This document shows, piece by piece, positions 45,837 to 54,061 of a stretch of DNA of 64,000 bases. Numbering within the stretch: position 1 is the stretch's first letter; each line of letters begins with the position of its first letter. Made by a program: the position numbers and the translations under genes. Under the pieces are notes generated by a model that had not been told where the DNA came from, ran no database searches, and worked only from the letters and a program-made list of their open reading frames with translations. Source of the DNA: Rhizobacter terrae (lineage in GTDB: Bacteria > Pseudomonadota > Gammaproteobacteria > Burkholderiales > Burkholderiaceae_C); contig NZ_QUSW01000009.1 of NCBI RefSeq assembly GCF_003852895.1, positions 241,217-305,216 of the forward strand. The letters run 5' to 3'.

Positions 45837-45865
45837 TCGTCACAAGACTGTCATCAGACCGTCAT
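45837..45865 (+). promoter_or_regulatory. Three tandem 11-bp-spaced half sites (Pho-box-like)
   Basis: TCGTCAC, AAGA, CTGTCAT, CAGA, CCGTCAT. The 7-base units with 4-base spacers match the layout and the CTGTCAT unit of PhoB boxes. They end 4 bases before the -24 element of the sigma-54-type promoter. PhoB binding is plausible but not typical beside a sigma-54 promoter. Confidence 0.45.
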
Positions 45866-45869
45866 CTGC

Positions 45870-45885
45870 TGGCACCGTCCTTGCA
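45870..45885 (+). promoter_or_regulatory. Candidate sigma-54 (RpoN) promoter of the pyruvate kinase operon
   Basis: TGGCACCGTCCTTGCA matches TGGCACG-N4-TTGCW at all but one defined position, with exactly 10 bases between the GG of -24 and the GC of -12. The predicted start site (~45896) gives a leader of about 127 bases before the ATG at 46023. Confidence 0.65.
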
Positions 45886-46022
45886 CTTTGAGTGGGTCAC
45901 ACGCATCGATCGCGGCTGCGGGCCTTCGTCCCCACCTTCGCCTACCGCAACCTGCTCGACGCCGTGCGCAGCGATTGCGCGTGCGGCCATCCAACTTCGA
46001 CATCAAACCAGGGAGCTTCATC

Positions 46023-47447
46023 ATGACTTCGACGAGCATCGTCGCCACCATCGGGCCAGCCACGCGCAATGCCGCGGCGCTTCAGCAGCTTCACGCGGCG
46101 GGCATGTCCGTCGCACGACTCAACGGCTCGCATGCCGATCTGAACTGGCATCGCGAGACCATCCAGCTCCTGCGGACGGTCATTCCCGACGTGCCCATCC
46201 TGCTGGACATCCCCGGACGCAAGATCCGAACGACGCTGCTCGCCCACGAACCGTCGTTTGCCGAGGGCGAGGAGATCGTCCTCACCACCGATGCGGACTA
46301 CCGCGGCCACGACAAGGTGCCCGTCAACTACGACGAGCTGCATCTCAAGCTGCGTCCGGGCGTGAGCATCTACGCCGATGACGGGACGCTCGCCTTCGAG
46401 GTCATCGGCATCTCCGGGCGCGACATCCGCCTGCGGGCCAAGGCCGGTGGCACGCTGCGCAGCCGCAAGGGCATCAACGTTCCCGAACTCGATCTCGGGC
46501 GATCGCTGTTGACGCCGCGCGACGAGACCATGGTGGCGTTCTGCAAGGAGACGGGCGTCGACTTCGTGGGCATCAGCTTCGTGGAAGGTGCCGATCACGT
46601 GCAGGCCATCCGCAACCTCATCAACGGCGCGTCGCCGCGCATCGTGGCGAAGGTGGAGAACCGCGGCGGCCTGGACCACCTCGAGGAAATCGCCGCGGCC
46701 AGCGACGTCATCATGATCGACCGCGGCGACCTGTCGGTGGAGACCGGGCTGGACGAAGTCTCTGTCCACCAGAAGCGGATCATCCAGGTGGCCCGCCAGT
46801 ACGCACGCCCGGTGATCGTGGCCACCGAACTGCTGCACAGCATGATCGACAACCCGCTGCCCACCAAGGCGGAGATCGGCGACATCACCAATGCCATCCT
46901 GGACGGCGCCGCGGCGGTGATGTTGTCGGGGGAGACGGCGATCGGCAAATATCCCGTGCTGTGTGTCTCGCGGCTGCGCAGCATCGCCACAGCCGCCGAG
47001 ACGTACGCGCAGCGCCAGCGTGAGGCACGGCCCGCCGGCCTGCTGGCCAAGGAGAGGGAGTTCGCGCAGGCCATCCGACTGCTGGCGCACTCGAACGAAG
47101 TCGACAAGGTGGTGGTGTCCTCGCGCACCGGGGTCGCGGCCCGGCTGGTCGCGATGGAGCGCATCGGCCTGCCGGTGATCGCCATCACCGACGATGCCTC
47201 GCTGGCCCGCTCGCTGCGATTGCTGCCCGGCACCACGCCGGTCGTCCTGGCGCGCGACGACCTGCATGCACTGGACGCCGGCGAACTCGTCGCCGCCTTG
47301 CAGGCGCACGGTGTCGTCGACGAGAAGGACACGCTGCTGCTGGGCCGCTTCTCCGCCACGGGCGGCTCGGCCCATACGTGGATCCAGACTCACCAGGGCC
47401 TGGGCCTGCCGCTGCCTCTGGTGGCCCAGTCGGAAGTCGAGGCCTGA
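46023..47447 (+). CDS. pyk: Pyruvate kinase (divergent)
   Basis: A 474-residue protein from the ATG at 46023 (site CAGGGAGC). Pyruvate kinase landmarks are present but diverged: VATIGPATRN, ARLNGSHADL (NxSH motif), a B domain with ADDGTLAFEVIG, IVAKVEN (active-site Lys and Glu), MIDRGDLSVE (Asp of the metal site), ATELLHSMIDNPLPTKAE (Thr of the active site) and AAVMLSGETAIGKYP. The C-terminal allosteric-type domain is also present. The key residues are kept, so PEP + ADP to pyruvate + ATP is likely. It heads a tight operon with two membrane carriers. In other bacteria such extra kinases (TtuE type) end glycerate/tartrate pathways; that role here is inference. Confidence 0.88.
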   Translation: MTSTSIVATIGPATRNAAALQQLHAAGMSVARLNGSHADLNWHRETIQLLRTVIPDVPILLDIPGRKIRTTLLAHEPSFAEGEEIVLTTDADYRGHDKVPVNYDELHLKLRPGVSIYADDGTLAFEVIGISGRDIRLRAKAGGTLRSRKGINVPELDLGRSLLTPRDETMVAFCKETGVDFVGISFVEGADHVQAIRNLINGASPRIVAKVENRGGLDHLEEIAAASDVIMIDRGDLSVETGLDEVSVHQKRIIQVARQYARPVIVATELLHSMIDNPLPTKAEIGDITNAILDGAAAVMLSGETAIGKYPVLCVSRLRSIATAAETYAQRQREARPAGLLAKEREFAQAIRLLAHSNEVDKVVVSSRTGVAARLVAMERIGLPVIAITDDASLARSLRLLPGTTPVVLARDDLHALDAGELVAALQAHGVVDEKDTLLLGRFSATGGSAHTWIQTHQGLGLPLPLVAQSEVEA

Positions 47448-47448
47448 C

Positions 47449-48192
47449 ATGGACCACAGCTACGCAATCGGCCTGGTCGTCCTGGGCCTGGCGGTGGTGC
47501 AGTCGCTGTTCGGCATGGGCATCCTGGTGTTCGGCACGCCCACGCTGCTGCTGCTGGGCATCGAGTTCTCTTCGGTGCTGGGATGGCTGCTTCCGTCATC
47601 GCTGGCGATCTCGGCGCTGCAAGTCTGGGGAGACAGGCGCAAGGCCGCCCAAACGCCATCGCATTTGGTTATTCGATATTGGTCCGTGGCCGTGCCGCTT
47701 CTGGCTGCCCTCAGCTTTATGCTGCTGTCCCACATGAAGGCATCGGTCGAGCTGTGGGTGGGCCTGGCCATGCTGACGGCGGCGGTGCTGCGTGGATCGG
47801 ACCTCATCCGGCAGTGGCTCAGGGGCTTCATCCTGCGGCACGAGCGCGCCTACCTCGTGCTGATGGGTGCCTTCCATGGCTTCACCAACATGGGAGGCGC
47901 CGCACTGGCCATCTACTCGTCATCGGTCACGGACAACAAGCACGCCATGAGGGCACTGATCTCGCGCTATTACCTGCTCTTCGGAAGCATCCAGATCGTG
48001 GCACTTGTGCTGCTGCAACCGGCCTCGCTGCGCGCACTGGGCCTGGCCCTGGCGCCGCTGTCCGCGCTGATCTACGTCTTCCTGGGCAGCTGGGCCTTCG
48101 AGCGCCTGAAGGCATCGATCTACGAGCGCGCATTCACCGGATTCATTGCAGCCTATGGCCTGGCGCTCCTGGGAAAGAACTACCTCCGATAG
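47449..48192 (+). CDS. TauE/SafE (TSUP) family membrane permease
   Basis: A 247-residue membrane protein with about eight helices and the family's paired repeats (VVQSLFGMGILVFGTPTLLL and MGAFHGFTNMGGAALAIYSS). TSUP proteins move small organic or sulfur-containing anions such as sulfite, sulfoacetate or organosulfonates across the inner membrane. It starts 1 base after the pyruvate kinase stop codon and ends 6 bases before the AEC transporter, so the three products are made together. The anion may be a product of, or feed into, the kinase's pathway. Confidence 0.87.
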   Translation: MDHSYAIGLVVLGLAVVQSLFGMGILVFGTPTLLLLGIEFSSVLGWLLPSSLAISALQVWGDRRKAAQTPSHLVIRYWSVAVPLLAALSFMLLSHMKASVELWVGLAMLTAAVLRGSDLIRQWLRGFILRHERAYLVLMGAFHGFTNMGGAALAIYSSSVTDNKHAMRALISRYYLLFGSIQIVALVLLQPASLRALGLALAPLSALIYVFLGSWAFERLKASIYERAFTGFIAAYGLALLGKNYLR

Positions 48193-48198
48193 GACGAC

Positions 48199-49125
48199 GT
48201 GAACAGTGTTCTGACGGCCCTCGTGCCGATCTTCGTGTTGATCGCACTGGGCTTTGCGATTCACCGCTGGAAATTCATCGACCACCAGTTCTGGCTGCCT
48301 TGCGAGCGGCTGAACTACTTCTGCATGTTTCCGGCGCTGATGTTCGCCCAGATCGCGAAGGCCGATTTCTCCAACTACCCGATCGGCGCTTTCGTCATTT
48401 CGCTGCTGGGGGCCGTGAGCATCGGCGGCGCGTTCCTCTTTCTCTGGAAATGGGCGGTGGGACAGAACGGCAGCACGTTCTCGTCGGTCATCCAGGGAGC
48501 GCTGCGGCCCAACACCTACGTCGGCGTGGCGGCTGCAGCGCTGCTGTTCGGCTCGCCGGGCATCACGCTGACGTCGCTGAGCATCGCCATCTCGATTCCC
48601 ATCCTCAACGTCGCGTCGATCGTCGTCCTCATGGTCCACAGCGGCAAGGGCAAGCCCAGTCCGGCTGAACTGGGGCTGGCGCTGGTCAAGAACCCGGTGA
48701 TCGTGGCCGTGTGCCTGGGCTTGCTGTTCAACGCCTGCGGCCTGCCCCGCCCCGCGGCCGTGTTCTCCACGCTCGATGTACTGGGCGCGGCATCGCTGCC
48801 CCTGGGCTTGCTGGCCGTGGGCGCCGGCCTGGACTTGCGGCTGGCCAGCGAAGCCCGCTCAGCAGTCTTCCTCTCGTCGATGGTCAAGCTCGTGCTAGTC
48901 CCGGCCGTTACCGCAACGCTCGCCCACGCCAGTGGCCTCACCGGCACGGCGTTCGGCATCGTCGTGCTCTTCAACTCGCTGCCTTGCACACCTTCGGCCT
49001 ACATCATGACCAAGCTCCTGGGCGGCGATCACCGGCTGGCAGCCAGCATCATTTCCATCCAGACCGTGGCAGCGGCACTGACGATCCCGCTGGTGCTGTC
49101 GCTGTCGGCCCGCCTCCACTTCTGA
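48199..49125 (+). CDS. AEC family transporter (auxin efflux carrier superfamily)
   Basis: A 308-residue membrane protein starting at a GTG (site TAGGACGAC). Ten helices are expected, with the family's broken-helix motifs (ALVPIFVLIALGFAIHRW, GALRPNTYVGVAAAALLF, GLLAVGAGLDLRLASEA, NSLPCTPSAYIMTKLLGG). Bacterial AEC members carry mono- or dicarboxylates such as malonate or malate. It is the last gene of the operon with pyruvate kinase and TSUP. Two different anion carriers with one glycolytic enzyme is an unusual set. Confidence 0.87.
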   Translation: MNSVLTALVPIFVLIALGFAIHRWKFIDHQFWLPCERLNYFCMFPALMFAQIAKADFSNYPIGAFVISLLGAVSIGGAFLFLWKWAVGQNGSTFSSVIQGALRPNTYVGVAAAALLFGSPGITLTSLSIAISIPILNVASIVVLMVHSGKGKPSPAELGLALVKNPVIVAVCLGLLFNACGLPRPAAVFSTLDVLGAASLPLGLLAVGAGLDLRLASEARSAVFLSSMVKLVLVPAVTATLAHASGLTGTAFGIVVLFNSLPCTPSAYIMTKLLGGDHRLAASIISIQTVAAALTIPLVLSLSARLHF

Positions 49126-49257
49126 GGCGAAGACAGCCCCGCCCGCGCCAGCCGTCCTGGCGCTTGCGCCGAAAGCGCAGGCGCTCGATCAGCCGCTCGC
49201 CGCCTTGCTCCACCACGCGTTCTTCAATGATCTCCACGAGGCCGTCGTCGGCCGATG

Positions 49258-49286
49258 TTGTAGACAAATCTATAACGGTATATACT
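49258..49286 (+). promoter_or_regulatory. Sigma-70-type promoter
   Basis: -35 TTGTAG (49258-49263), 17-base spacer, -10 TATACT (49281-49286), in an AT-rich island unlike the flanks. It drives the ribbon-helix-helix gene starting at 49317. Confidence 0.6.
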
Positions 49287-49297
49287 GTTTATACCGT
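49275..49297. promoter_or_regulatory. Operator-like inverted repeat over the -10 element
   Basis: ACGGTATA, 7-base spacer, TATACCGT. It covers the -10 and start region of the promoter for the ribbon-helix-helix protein gene, as expected for autorepression. Confidence 0.6.
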
Positions 49298-49316
49298 TTG
49301 GAGAAACACGCCACCC

Positions 49317-49751
49317 ATGAGCACCACCAAAGTCGGGTCTCGCGCAGCCAAGACCACCAAGACCACCCCGCGCAAGGCAGCCGCTGCCAAGAAACCTGCC
49401 GCCAAGCCAGCGACTTCGATGAAAAAGCCCGCCCCCGCCAAGGCAGCCCCCCAGCCCAAGACCCAGCCCGCCACGCAGGCTGCTCCTGAAGCCGCCAAGC
49501 TGCCCAAGACCAAGCTCGTGCGCGACAGCTTCACCATGCCCAAGCCCGAGTACCAGGTCATCGACACGCTGAAGGACCGCAGCGCCAAGGCCGGCCGCCC
49601 GCTGAAGAAGAGCGAGGTGCTGCGTGCCGGCATCAAGGCGCTTGCTGCGATGTCCGACGAGGCTTTTGCCGTTGCAATTGCTGACGTACCGGCCCTCAAG
49701 ACCGGCCGGCCGAAGTCGAAGAAGCCTTCGGCACCTGCCCAGCAGGAATGA
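49317..49751 (+). CDS. Ribbon-helix-helix-like DNA-binding protein with histone H1-like N-terminal tail
   Basis: A 144-residue protein from the ATG at 49317. The N-terminal ~65 residues are Lys/Ala/Pro-rich, as in bacterial histone H1-like proteins (TTPRKAAAAKKPAAKPA). The C-terminal part has a short strand (VRDSFTMPKPEY) and two helices (VIDTLKDRSAKAG and KKSEVLRAGIKALAAM) in ribbon-helix-helix layout, then a basic end (KTGRPKSKKPS). It is a likely nucleoid-associated or regulatory DNA-binding protein. The inverted repeat over its own promoter suggests that it controls itself. Confidence 0.72.
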   Translation: MSTTKVGSRAAKTTKTTPRKAAAAKKPAAKPATSMKKPAPAKAAPQPKTQPATQAAPEAAKLPKTKLVRDSFTMPKPEYQVIDTLKDRSAKAGRPLKKSEVLRAGIKALAAMSDEAFAVAIADVPALKTGRPKSKKPSAPAQQE

Positions 49752-49916
49752 CGCGCCATCCGTGAGCGCGGCCTTCGCCGCCTGCGGGTTGATCGCCGCC
49801 TTCATGATCAGCATCTGAACGCTCCCGCTTCTCGCGCCAGCCACTGAGGTGCCGTGGGTGGAGTCATGTCACGGAACTGCCTCTAAGATGCCGCTCGATT
49901 CAGCAGGGGATCGAGC

Positions 49917-50939
49917 ATGGACAACGCCACCGGCGCCACCTACGGCGCCGACGACGCGGGACTGATTTGCGGCTTCGCGTGCCGCCCGGGCGCGGCCGCG
50001 AAGGAGATCGGATCGGCCGAGGCCGCGCAGTGGCTCGCGCGGCCCGAGAAGGAAGGCTTCCTGTGGCTGCACTTCAACCTCGGCCACAACGCCTCCGAGC
50101 GCTGGCTGCGCAACACCGCCAGGCTGCCCGAGCCCTTCTTCGAGACGCTCAAGGAAGGCCTGCACTCCACGCGCATCGAGCGCGATGAAGATGCACTGGT
50201 CGCCGTCATCAACGACGTGCACTTCGACTTCTCCTTCGAGCCCTCGGACATCTCCACGCTGTGGATCAGCGTGCAGCCCGGCCTCGTGGTGACGGCGCGG
50301 CTGCGCCCGCTGCGCTCGGTGGACAAGCTGCGCGCCTCCATGAAGGCCGGCGAGCAGCTGCGCTCATCGGCCGAGCTGCTGGAGCGGCTGATGCGCAGCC
50401 AGGCCGACGTGCTGGTGGAGATCGTGCGCGGCGTGACGGCGCGCATCGACGGCATCGAGGACGACCTGCTCGCCGGCAAGCTGCACCACAAGCGCGTCAA
50501 GCTGGGCGCCTTGCGGCGGCTGCTGGTGCGCCTGCAGCGCCTGCTCGCGCCCGAGCCCGCGGCGCTGTTCCGGCTGCTGCAGTATCCGCCGGGCTGGATG
50601 GCCGCCATGGACGTGCAGGAGCTGCGCCAGTCCACCGAGGAGTTCTCGGTGGTGCTGCGCGACATGGCGTCGCTGCAGGAGCGCATCAAGCTGCTGCAGG
50701 AAGAGATCGCCGCGCAGGTCAACGAGGACAACAGCAAGAGCCTGTTCGTGCTGACCATCGTGACGGTGCTGGCCCTGCCCATCAACATCATCGCCGGCCT
50801 GTTCGGCATGAACGTGGGCGGCATCCCGCTGTCGCAGCATGCGCACGGGTTCTGGGTGGTGGTGGGGGTGATCGCGCTGATCACCGGCATCGCGGCGAGG
50901 TTTGCCTTCCGGGCCGGACGGCGCGATGGCGATGATTGA
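49917..50939 (+). CDS. zntB: CorA/ZntB-type divalent cation transporter
   Basis: A 340-residue protein: a long cytoplasmic domain with helices (SAELLERLMRSQADVLVEIV, QERIKLLQEEIAAQVNED), then two C-terminal membrane helices with the signature GMN at ~298-300 (GLFGMNVGGIP). The family forms pentamers that move Mg2+, Co2+, Ni2+ or Zn2+. The GMN-VGG loop resembles the ZntB branch more than classical CorA, but the ion is not decided by sequence. It converges on the GGDEF gene with a 7-base gap. Confidence 0.88.
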   Translation: MDNATGATYGADDAGLICGFACRPGAAAKEIGSAEAAQWLARPEKEGFLWLHFNLGHNASERWLRNTARLPEPFFETLKEGLHSTRIERDEDALVAVINDVHFDFSFEPSDISTLWISVQPGLVVTARLRPLRSVDKLRASMKAGEQLRSSAELLERLMRSQADVLVEIVRGVTARIDGIEDDLLAGKLHHKRVKLGALRRLLVRLQRLLAPEPAALFRLLQYPPGWMAAMDVQELRQSTEEFSVVLRDMASLQERIKLLQEEIAAQVNEDNSKSLFVLTIVTVLALPINIIAGLFGMNVGGIPLSQHAHGFWVVVGVIALITGIAARFAFRAGRRDGDD

Positions 50940-50946
50940 CCCGATG

Positions 50947-52287
50947 TCACTCGACCGAAGCCTGGGCGCCGTCGTCCGCCGCCTTCGTGCCATGCACCTC
51001 GACCCGGTTGCGGCCTGAGCGCTTGGCCACGTACACGGCCGCGTCTGCACGGTCGATCCCCGCGCTGAGGTCCGCCGCGTTCATGGCTTCGGCCACGCCG
51101 AAGCTGGCCGTAACATGCAGTGCCAGCGCCTCCCAGTCGATGGACTCGATCACCCGGCGCAAGCGTTCCGCGATCGCCTGGGCCTCGTGCGCCCGCGTGA
51201 GCGGGCACAGCAGCAAGAACTCCTCGCCGCCCCAGCGCGTGAGCAGGTCCGAACGCTGGATCTGCAAGCCGACGGTCTGGGCTACCTTGCGAAGCACTGC
51301 GTCGCCCGCGGCATGTCCATGCGTGTCGTTGATGTTCTTGAAGTGATCCAGGTCCACGAACACGAGCGACATTGGAAACAGCCTGGCCTCGCCCTCCTTC
51401 GAACGCTTCAGCAGATCGTCTCCCAGCCCGCGGCGGTTGAGCAGGGAGGTTAAGGGGTCGCGGCCAGCCTGCTCGGCATAGTCTCGCGTCTTCAACTGAA
51501 GGGCCGCGTTGATCCGCCGCAGTGAAAGCTGGCCCTGCTCGGCTGCCTTCAGGCGGCGCCGGGTGGCAGCGGCGTCAAGGGTCACGAAGCTGATGATGCC
51601 CAGCATCCATGCCATCAGCACGGCCAGCCGGAACGTGGCCTTGGACACCAGCTTGCCGTGGAATTCGATGCGGTCCACCGTGATCTTGTGCAAGCCCACG
51701 GGTGCGTTGTTGCCGGTGCCCACGCGGAGCACCGACACCTTGTCCAGTTCAGTGCCCACGTGGTCCATGGGAACGTTGTGCTCGCTGATCCACCAGGAGG
51801 CGACCGAGAACTTGGCAATGTCGATGTCCACCGGCTCGCCGGCCCGGCCGGGATCGAAGGCCACCTCGTGCACCTTCAGCGACTGCTGGTCTCCCAGCTT
51901 CGAATAGGACGGCGTGAAGTTGCACAGGTACAGCCGCACCGACTGCTGCATGGCGGGGCCTTCATGGCGAATCCACACCCGCAAGAACCGATAGCCGGTC
52001 AGGTCGATCCCGTCCGGCATGGCCCTCAAGGCGATGGCCAGCTCGCAGTACGGATATTCATAGCCCGGCTTCGCATCGCAGGTCATCACGAAGGTCGAGC
52101 CCACGCGGTCCACATGCGCCACGGTGCGCCCGCCGGCTTCCCGTCGATCATCGTCGGTCCAGATGGAATACGGCTGAGCCGCCGTGATGGCCAGCACGCT
52201 GTTCATCCCGAACTCGTTCCAGGCGAGTGCTGCCAGGGTCAGGGCCACCAGGCCCAGGAGCAGTCTGTTGAAACGGCCTGGTTGCAT
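50947..52287 (-). CDS. Diguanylate cyclase (GGDEF) with periplasmic sensor domain
   Basis: A 446-residue membrane protein. TM helix near the N-terminus (LLLGLVALTLAALAW), a periplasmic beta-rich domain (~30-225) with two Cys-containing strands (TCDAKPGYEYPYCELAI), a second TM helix (LAVLMAWMLGIISFVTL), a short coiled coil, then GGDEF. The active site is RWGGEEFLLL, with DLDHFKNINDTHGHAAGD upstream. An I-site RxxD is not obvious. It makes c-di-GMP, opposing the EAL and HD-GYP proteins elsewhere in the window. Confidence 0.92.
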   Translation of the reverse strand: MQPGRFNRLLLGLVALTLAALAWNEFGMNSVLAITAAQPYSIWTDDDRREAGGRTVAHVDRVGSTFVMTCDAKPGYEYPYCELAIALRAMPDGIDLTGYRFLRVWIRHEGPAMQQSVRLYLCNFTPSYSKLGDQQSLKVHEVAFDPGRAGEPVDIDIAKFSVASWWISEHNVPMDHVGTELDKVSVLRVGTGNNAPVGLHKITVDRIEFHGKLVSKATFRLAVLMAWMLGIISFVTLDAAATRRRLKAAEQGQLSLRRINAALQLKTRDYAEQAGRDPLTSLLNRRGLGDDLLKRSKEGEARLFPMSLVFVDLDHFKNINDTHGHAAGDAVLRKVAQTVGLQIQRSDLLTRWGGEEFLLLCPLTRAHEAQAIAERLRRVIESIDWEALALHVTASFGVAEAMNAADLSAGIDRADAAVYVAKRSGRNRVEVHGTKAADDGAQASVE

Positions 52288-52399
52288 GTTGGTCGAAGCG
52301 GCCCTCAGCAGTTCGCTGCGCGCACTCTAACAACAAACGACGCTCGCCGGCCAGAGCGCCTTGCACCAGTTTCCATGGTTGCCGCATGGGCGCAGCGCG

Positions 52400-52531
52400 T
52401 CAGGCCAGGATGCTGATCACCCGTCCGATGGTCCAGCAGGCCGCCACGCTGCCGATGGCGTACAGCGCCGGTCGGCGGGTCACCAAGGGCGGCGTGTCCT
52501 GCCAATGGTTGCCGCTGCAGCAGCTGGACAT
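52400..52531 (-). CDS. Small membrane protein downstream of chrA, 43 residues
   Basis: From the ATG at 52531, preceded by AAGGTGGCG (ribosome-site-like), to the TGA at 52400. The protein starts MSSCCSGNHWQDTPPLVTRR and then has one hydrophobic helix (YAIGSVAACWTIG) ending RVISILA. The adjacent Cys pair at 4-5 and single helix suggest a small membrane protein, possibly metal-related. It lies 128 bases after the chromate-type transporter gene on the same strand. No family is recognised. The short length limits confidence. Confidence 0.45.
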   Translation of the reverse strand: MSSCCSGNHWQDTPPLVTRRPALYAIGSVAACWTIGRVISILA

Positions 52532-52659
52532 CGCCACCTTGCGAGTATCGTCGCGTCGTTTGACTTCTGGCCTGCCGCGGATCGGCTGCTGCGCATGGCG
52601 CAAGCCTTGAGCCGTGATGCCCCGACGGGCGGACAGGCTGCGCGGCCGCGGAGACGCGT

Positions 52660-54021
52660 TCATCCAATCCACGGGTGCGCTAGCGTCCACAACAGGCCGA
52701 CCACGCCCGAGCCCAGCACGACCGGGATCACGCCGGCCTTGAAGCGGAACAGGGCCAGCGCTGCGGCAAGGCCGATCACCGCCGCTGGCCATTCGAAGCG
52801 CCCCCCCTGCCCCTGCGGCCACAGCACGTGCCACGCAAAGAACACCGCCAGGTTCACGATCACGCCCACCACCGCGGCAGTGATGCCCGTCAGCGGCGCG
52901 GTGAACTTGAGGTTGCCGTGCGTCGACTCGATGAAGGGTCCGCCCAGCAGGATGAAGAAGAACGAAGGCAGGAAGGTGAAGAAGGTCACCACCGTCGCGG
53001 CCGCGGCGCCGGCCAGGAACAGCAAATCGCTGCCGAAGATCGCCTTGGTCCACCCGCCGACGAAGCCCACGAAGGACACCACCATGATGAGCGGCCCGGG
53101 CGTCGTCTCGCCCAGCGCGAGCCCGTCGATCATCTGGGCGGCCGTGAGCCAGTGGTAGTGATCGACCGCGCCCTGGTACACGTAGGGCAGCACGGCGTAG
53201 GCGCCGCCGAAGGTCAGCAGCGCGGCCTTGGTGAAGAACCAGCCCATCTGAGTCAGCACGCCTTCCCATCCGAAGACCGCCACCAGCGCTGCCATGGCCG
53301 CGGCCCACAGGCCAAGGAACACCACCAGCACCTTGCGCAGCCGTGCCCATGAGAACAGTGCATGTGGCGGCGTGGGAGTGTGGTCGTCGATCAGCGCGGG
53401 ACCGAAGCCTTTGGCGGACTGGCCGTGCCCACCGCCTGTCTTGAACTTGTCCGGCGCAACACGCCCGCCCACGTAGCCGATGACCCCAGCCGCCAGCACG
53501 ATCAGCGGAAATGGCAAGCTCAACGCGAAGATGGCCACGAACGCCGCCGCCGCGATGCCCCACAGCCACGCGTTCTTGAGCGCCCGCGAGCCCACGCGCC
53601 ACGCTGCATGCACGACCAGCGCCGTCACCGCGGGCTTGATGCCGTAGAACAGGCCAGCGATCGCCGGCAGCTTGCCGAAGGCCATGTAGACCCACGACAG
53701 CGTGATGAGGATGAACAGCGACGGCAGCACGAACAAGCCCCCGGCCACGATGCCGCCCCAGGTGCGGTGCATCAGCCAGCCGATGTAGGTCGCGAGCTGC
53801 TGCGCCTCGGGGCCGGGCAGCACCATGCAATAGTTGAGTGCGTGGAGGAAGCGGTTCTCGGAAATCCAGCGCCGGCGCTCCACCAGCTCCTCATGCATGA
53901 TGGCGATCTGCCCCGCCGGACCGCCGAAGCTGATGAAGCCCAGCTTGAGCCAGTAGGAGAAGGCTTCGGCGCGGGTCAGGGCCTGCGGCGCGTCGGCGCC
54001 GGCCAGCATGTTCGTTGTCAT
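52660..54021 (-). CDS. chrA: Chromate transporter family protein (ChrA, two-domain)
   Basis: A 453-residue membrane protein of the long-chain CHR family, with two homologous halves. Each half shows the CHR motifs: [20 protein letters not shown] with [20 protein letters not shown] in the first, and [13 protein letters not shown] with [20 protein letters not shown] in the second. Characterised members expel chromate; some have other or unknown substrates. It is divergent from a YihY-family gene at 54062 with a 40-base gap. Confidence 0.92.
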   Translation of the reverse strand: MTTNMLAGADAPQALTRAEAFSYWLKLGFISFGGPAGQIAIMHEELVERRRWISENRFLHALNYCMVLPGPEAQQLATYIGWLMHRTWGGIVAGGLFVLPSLFILITLSWVYMAFGKLPAIAGLFYGIKPAVTALVVHAAWRVGSRALKNAWLWGIAAAAFVAIFALSLPFPLIVLAAGVIGYVGGRVAPDKFKTGGGHGQSAKGFGPALIDDHTPTPPHALFSWARLRKVLVVFLGLWAAAMAALVAVFGWEGVLTQMGWFFTKAALLTFGGAYAVLPYVYQGAVDHYHWLTAAQMIDGLALGETTPGPLIMVVSFVGFVGGWTKAIFGSDLLFLAGAAAATVVTFFTFLPSFFFILLGGPFIESTHGNLKFTAPLTGITAAVVGVIVNLAVFFAWHVLWPQGQGGRFEWPAAVIGLAAALALFRFKAGVIPVVLGSGVVGLLWTLAHPWIG

Positions 54022-54061
54022 TGTTCAGCCTCGGGTTCGGCACCCGTTCCAGCAGTCGTCC

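Noticed and set aside
49752..49916. Possible short reverse gene in the gap before zntB
   Set aside because: The frame continues antisense through the ribbon-helix-helix gene and shows no independent coding sign.
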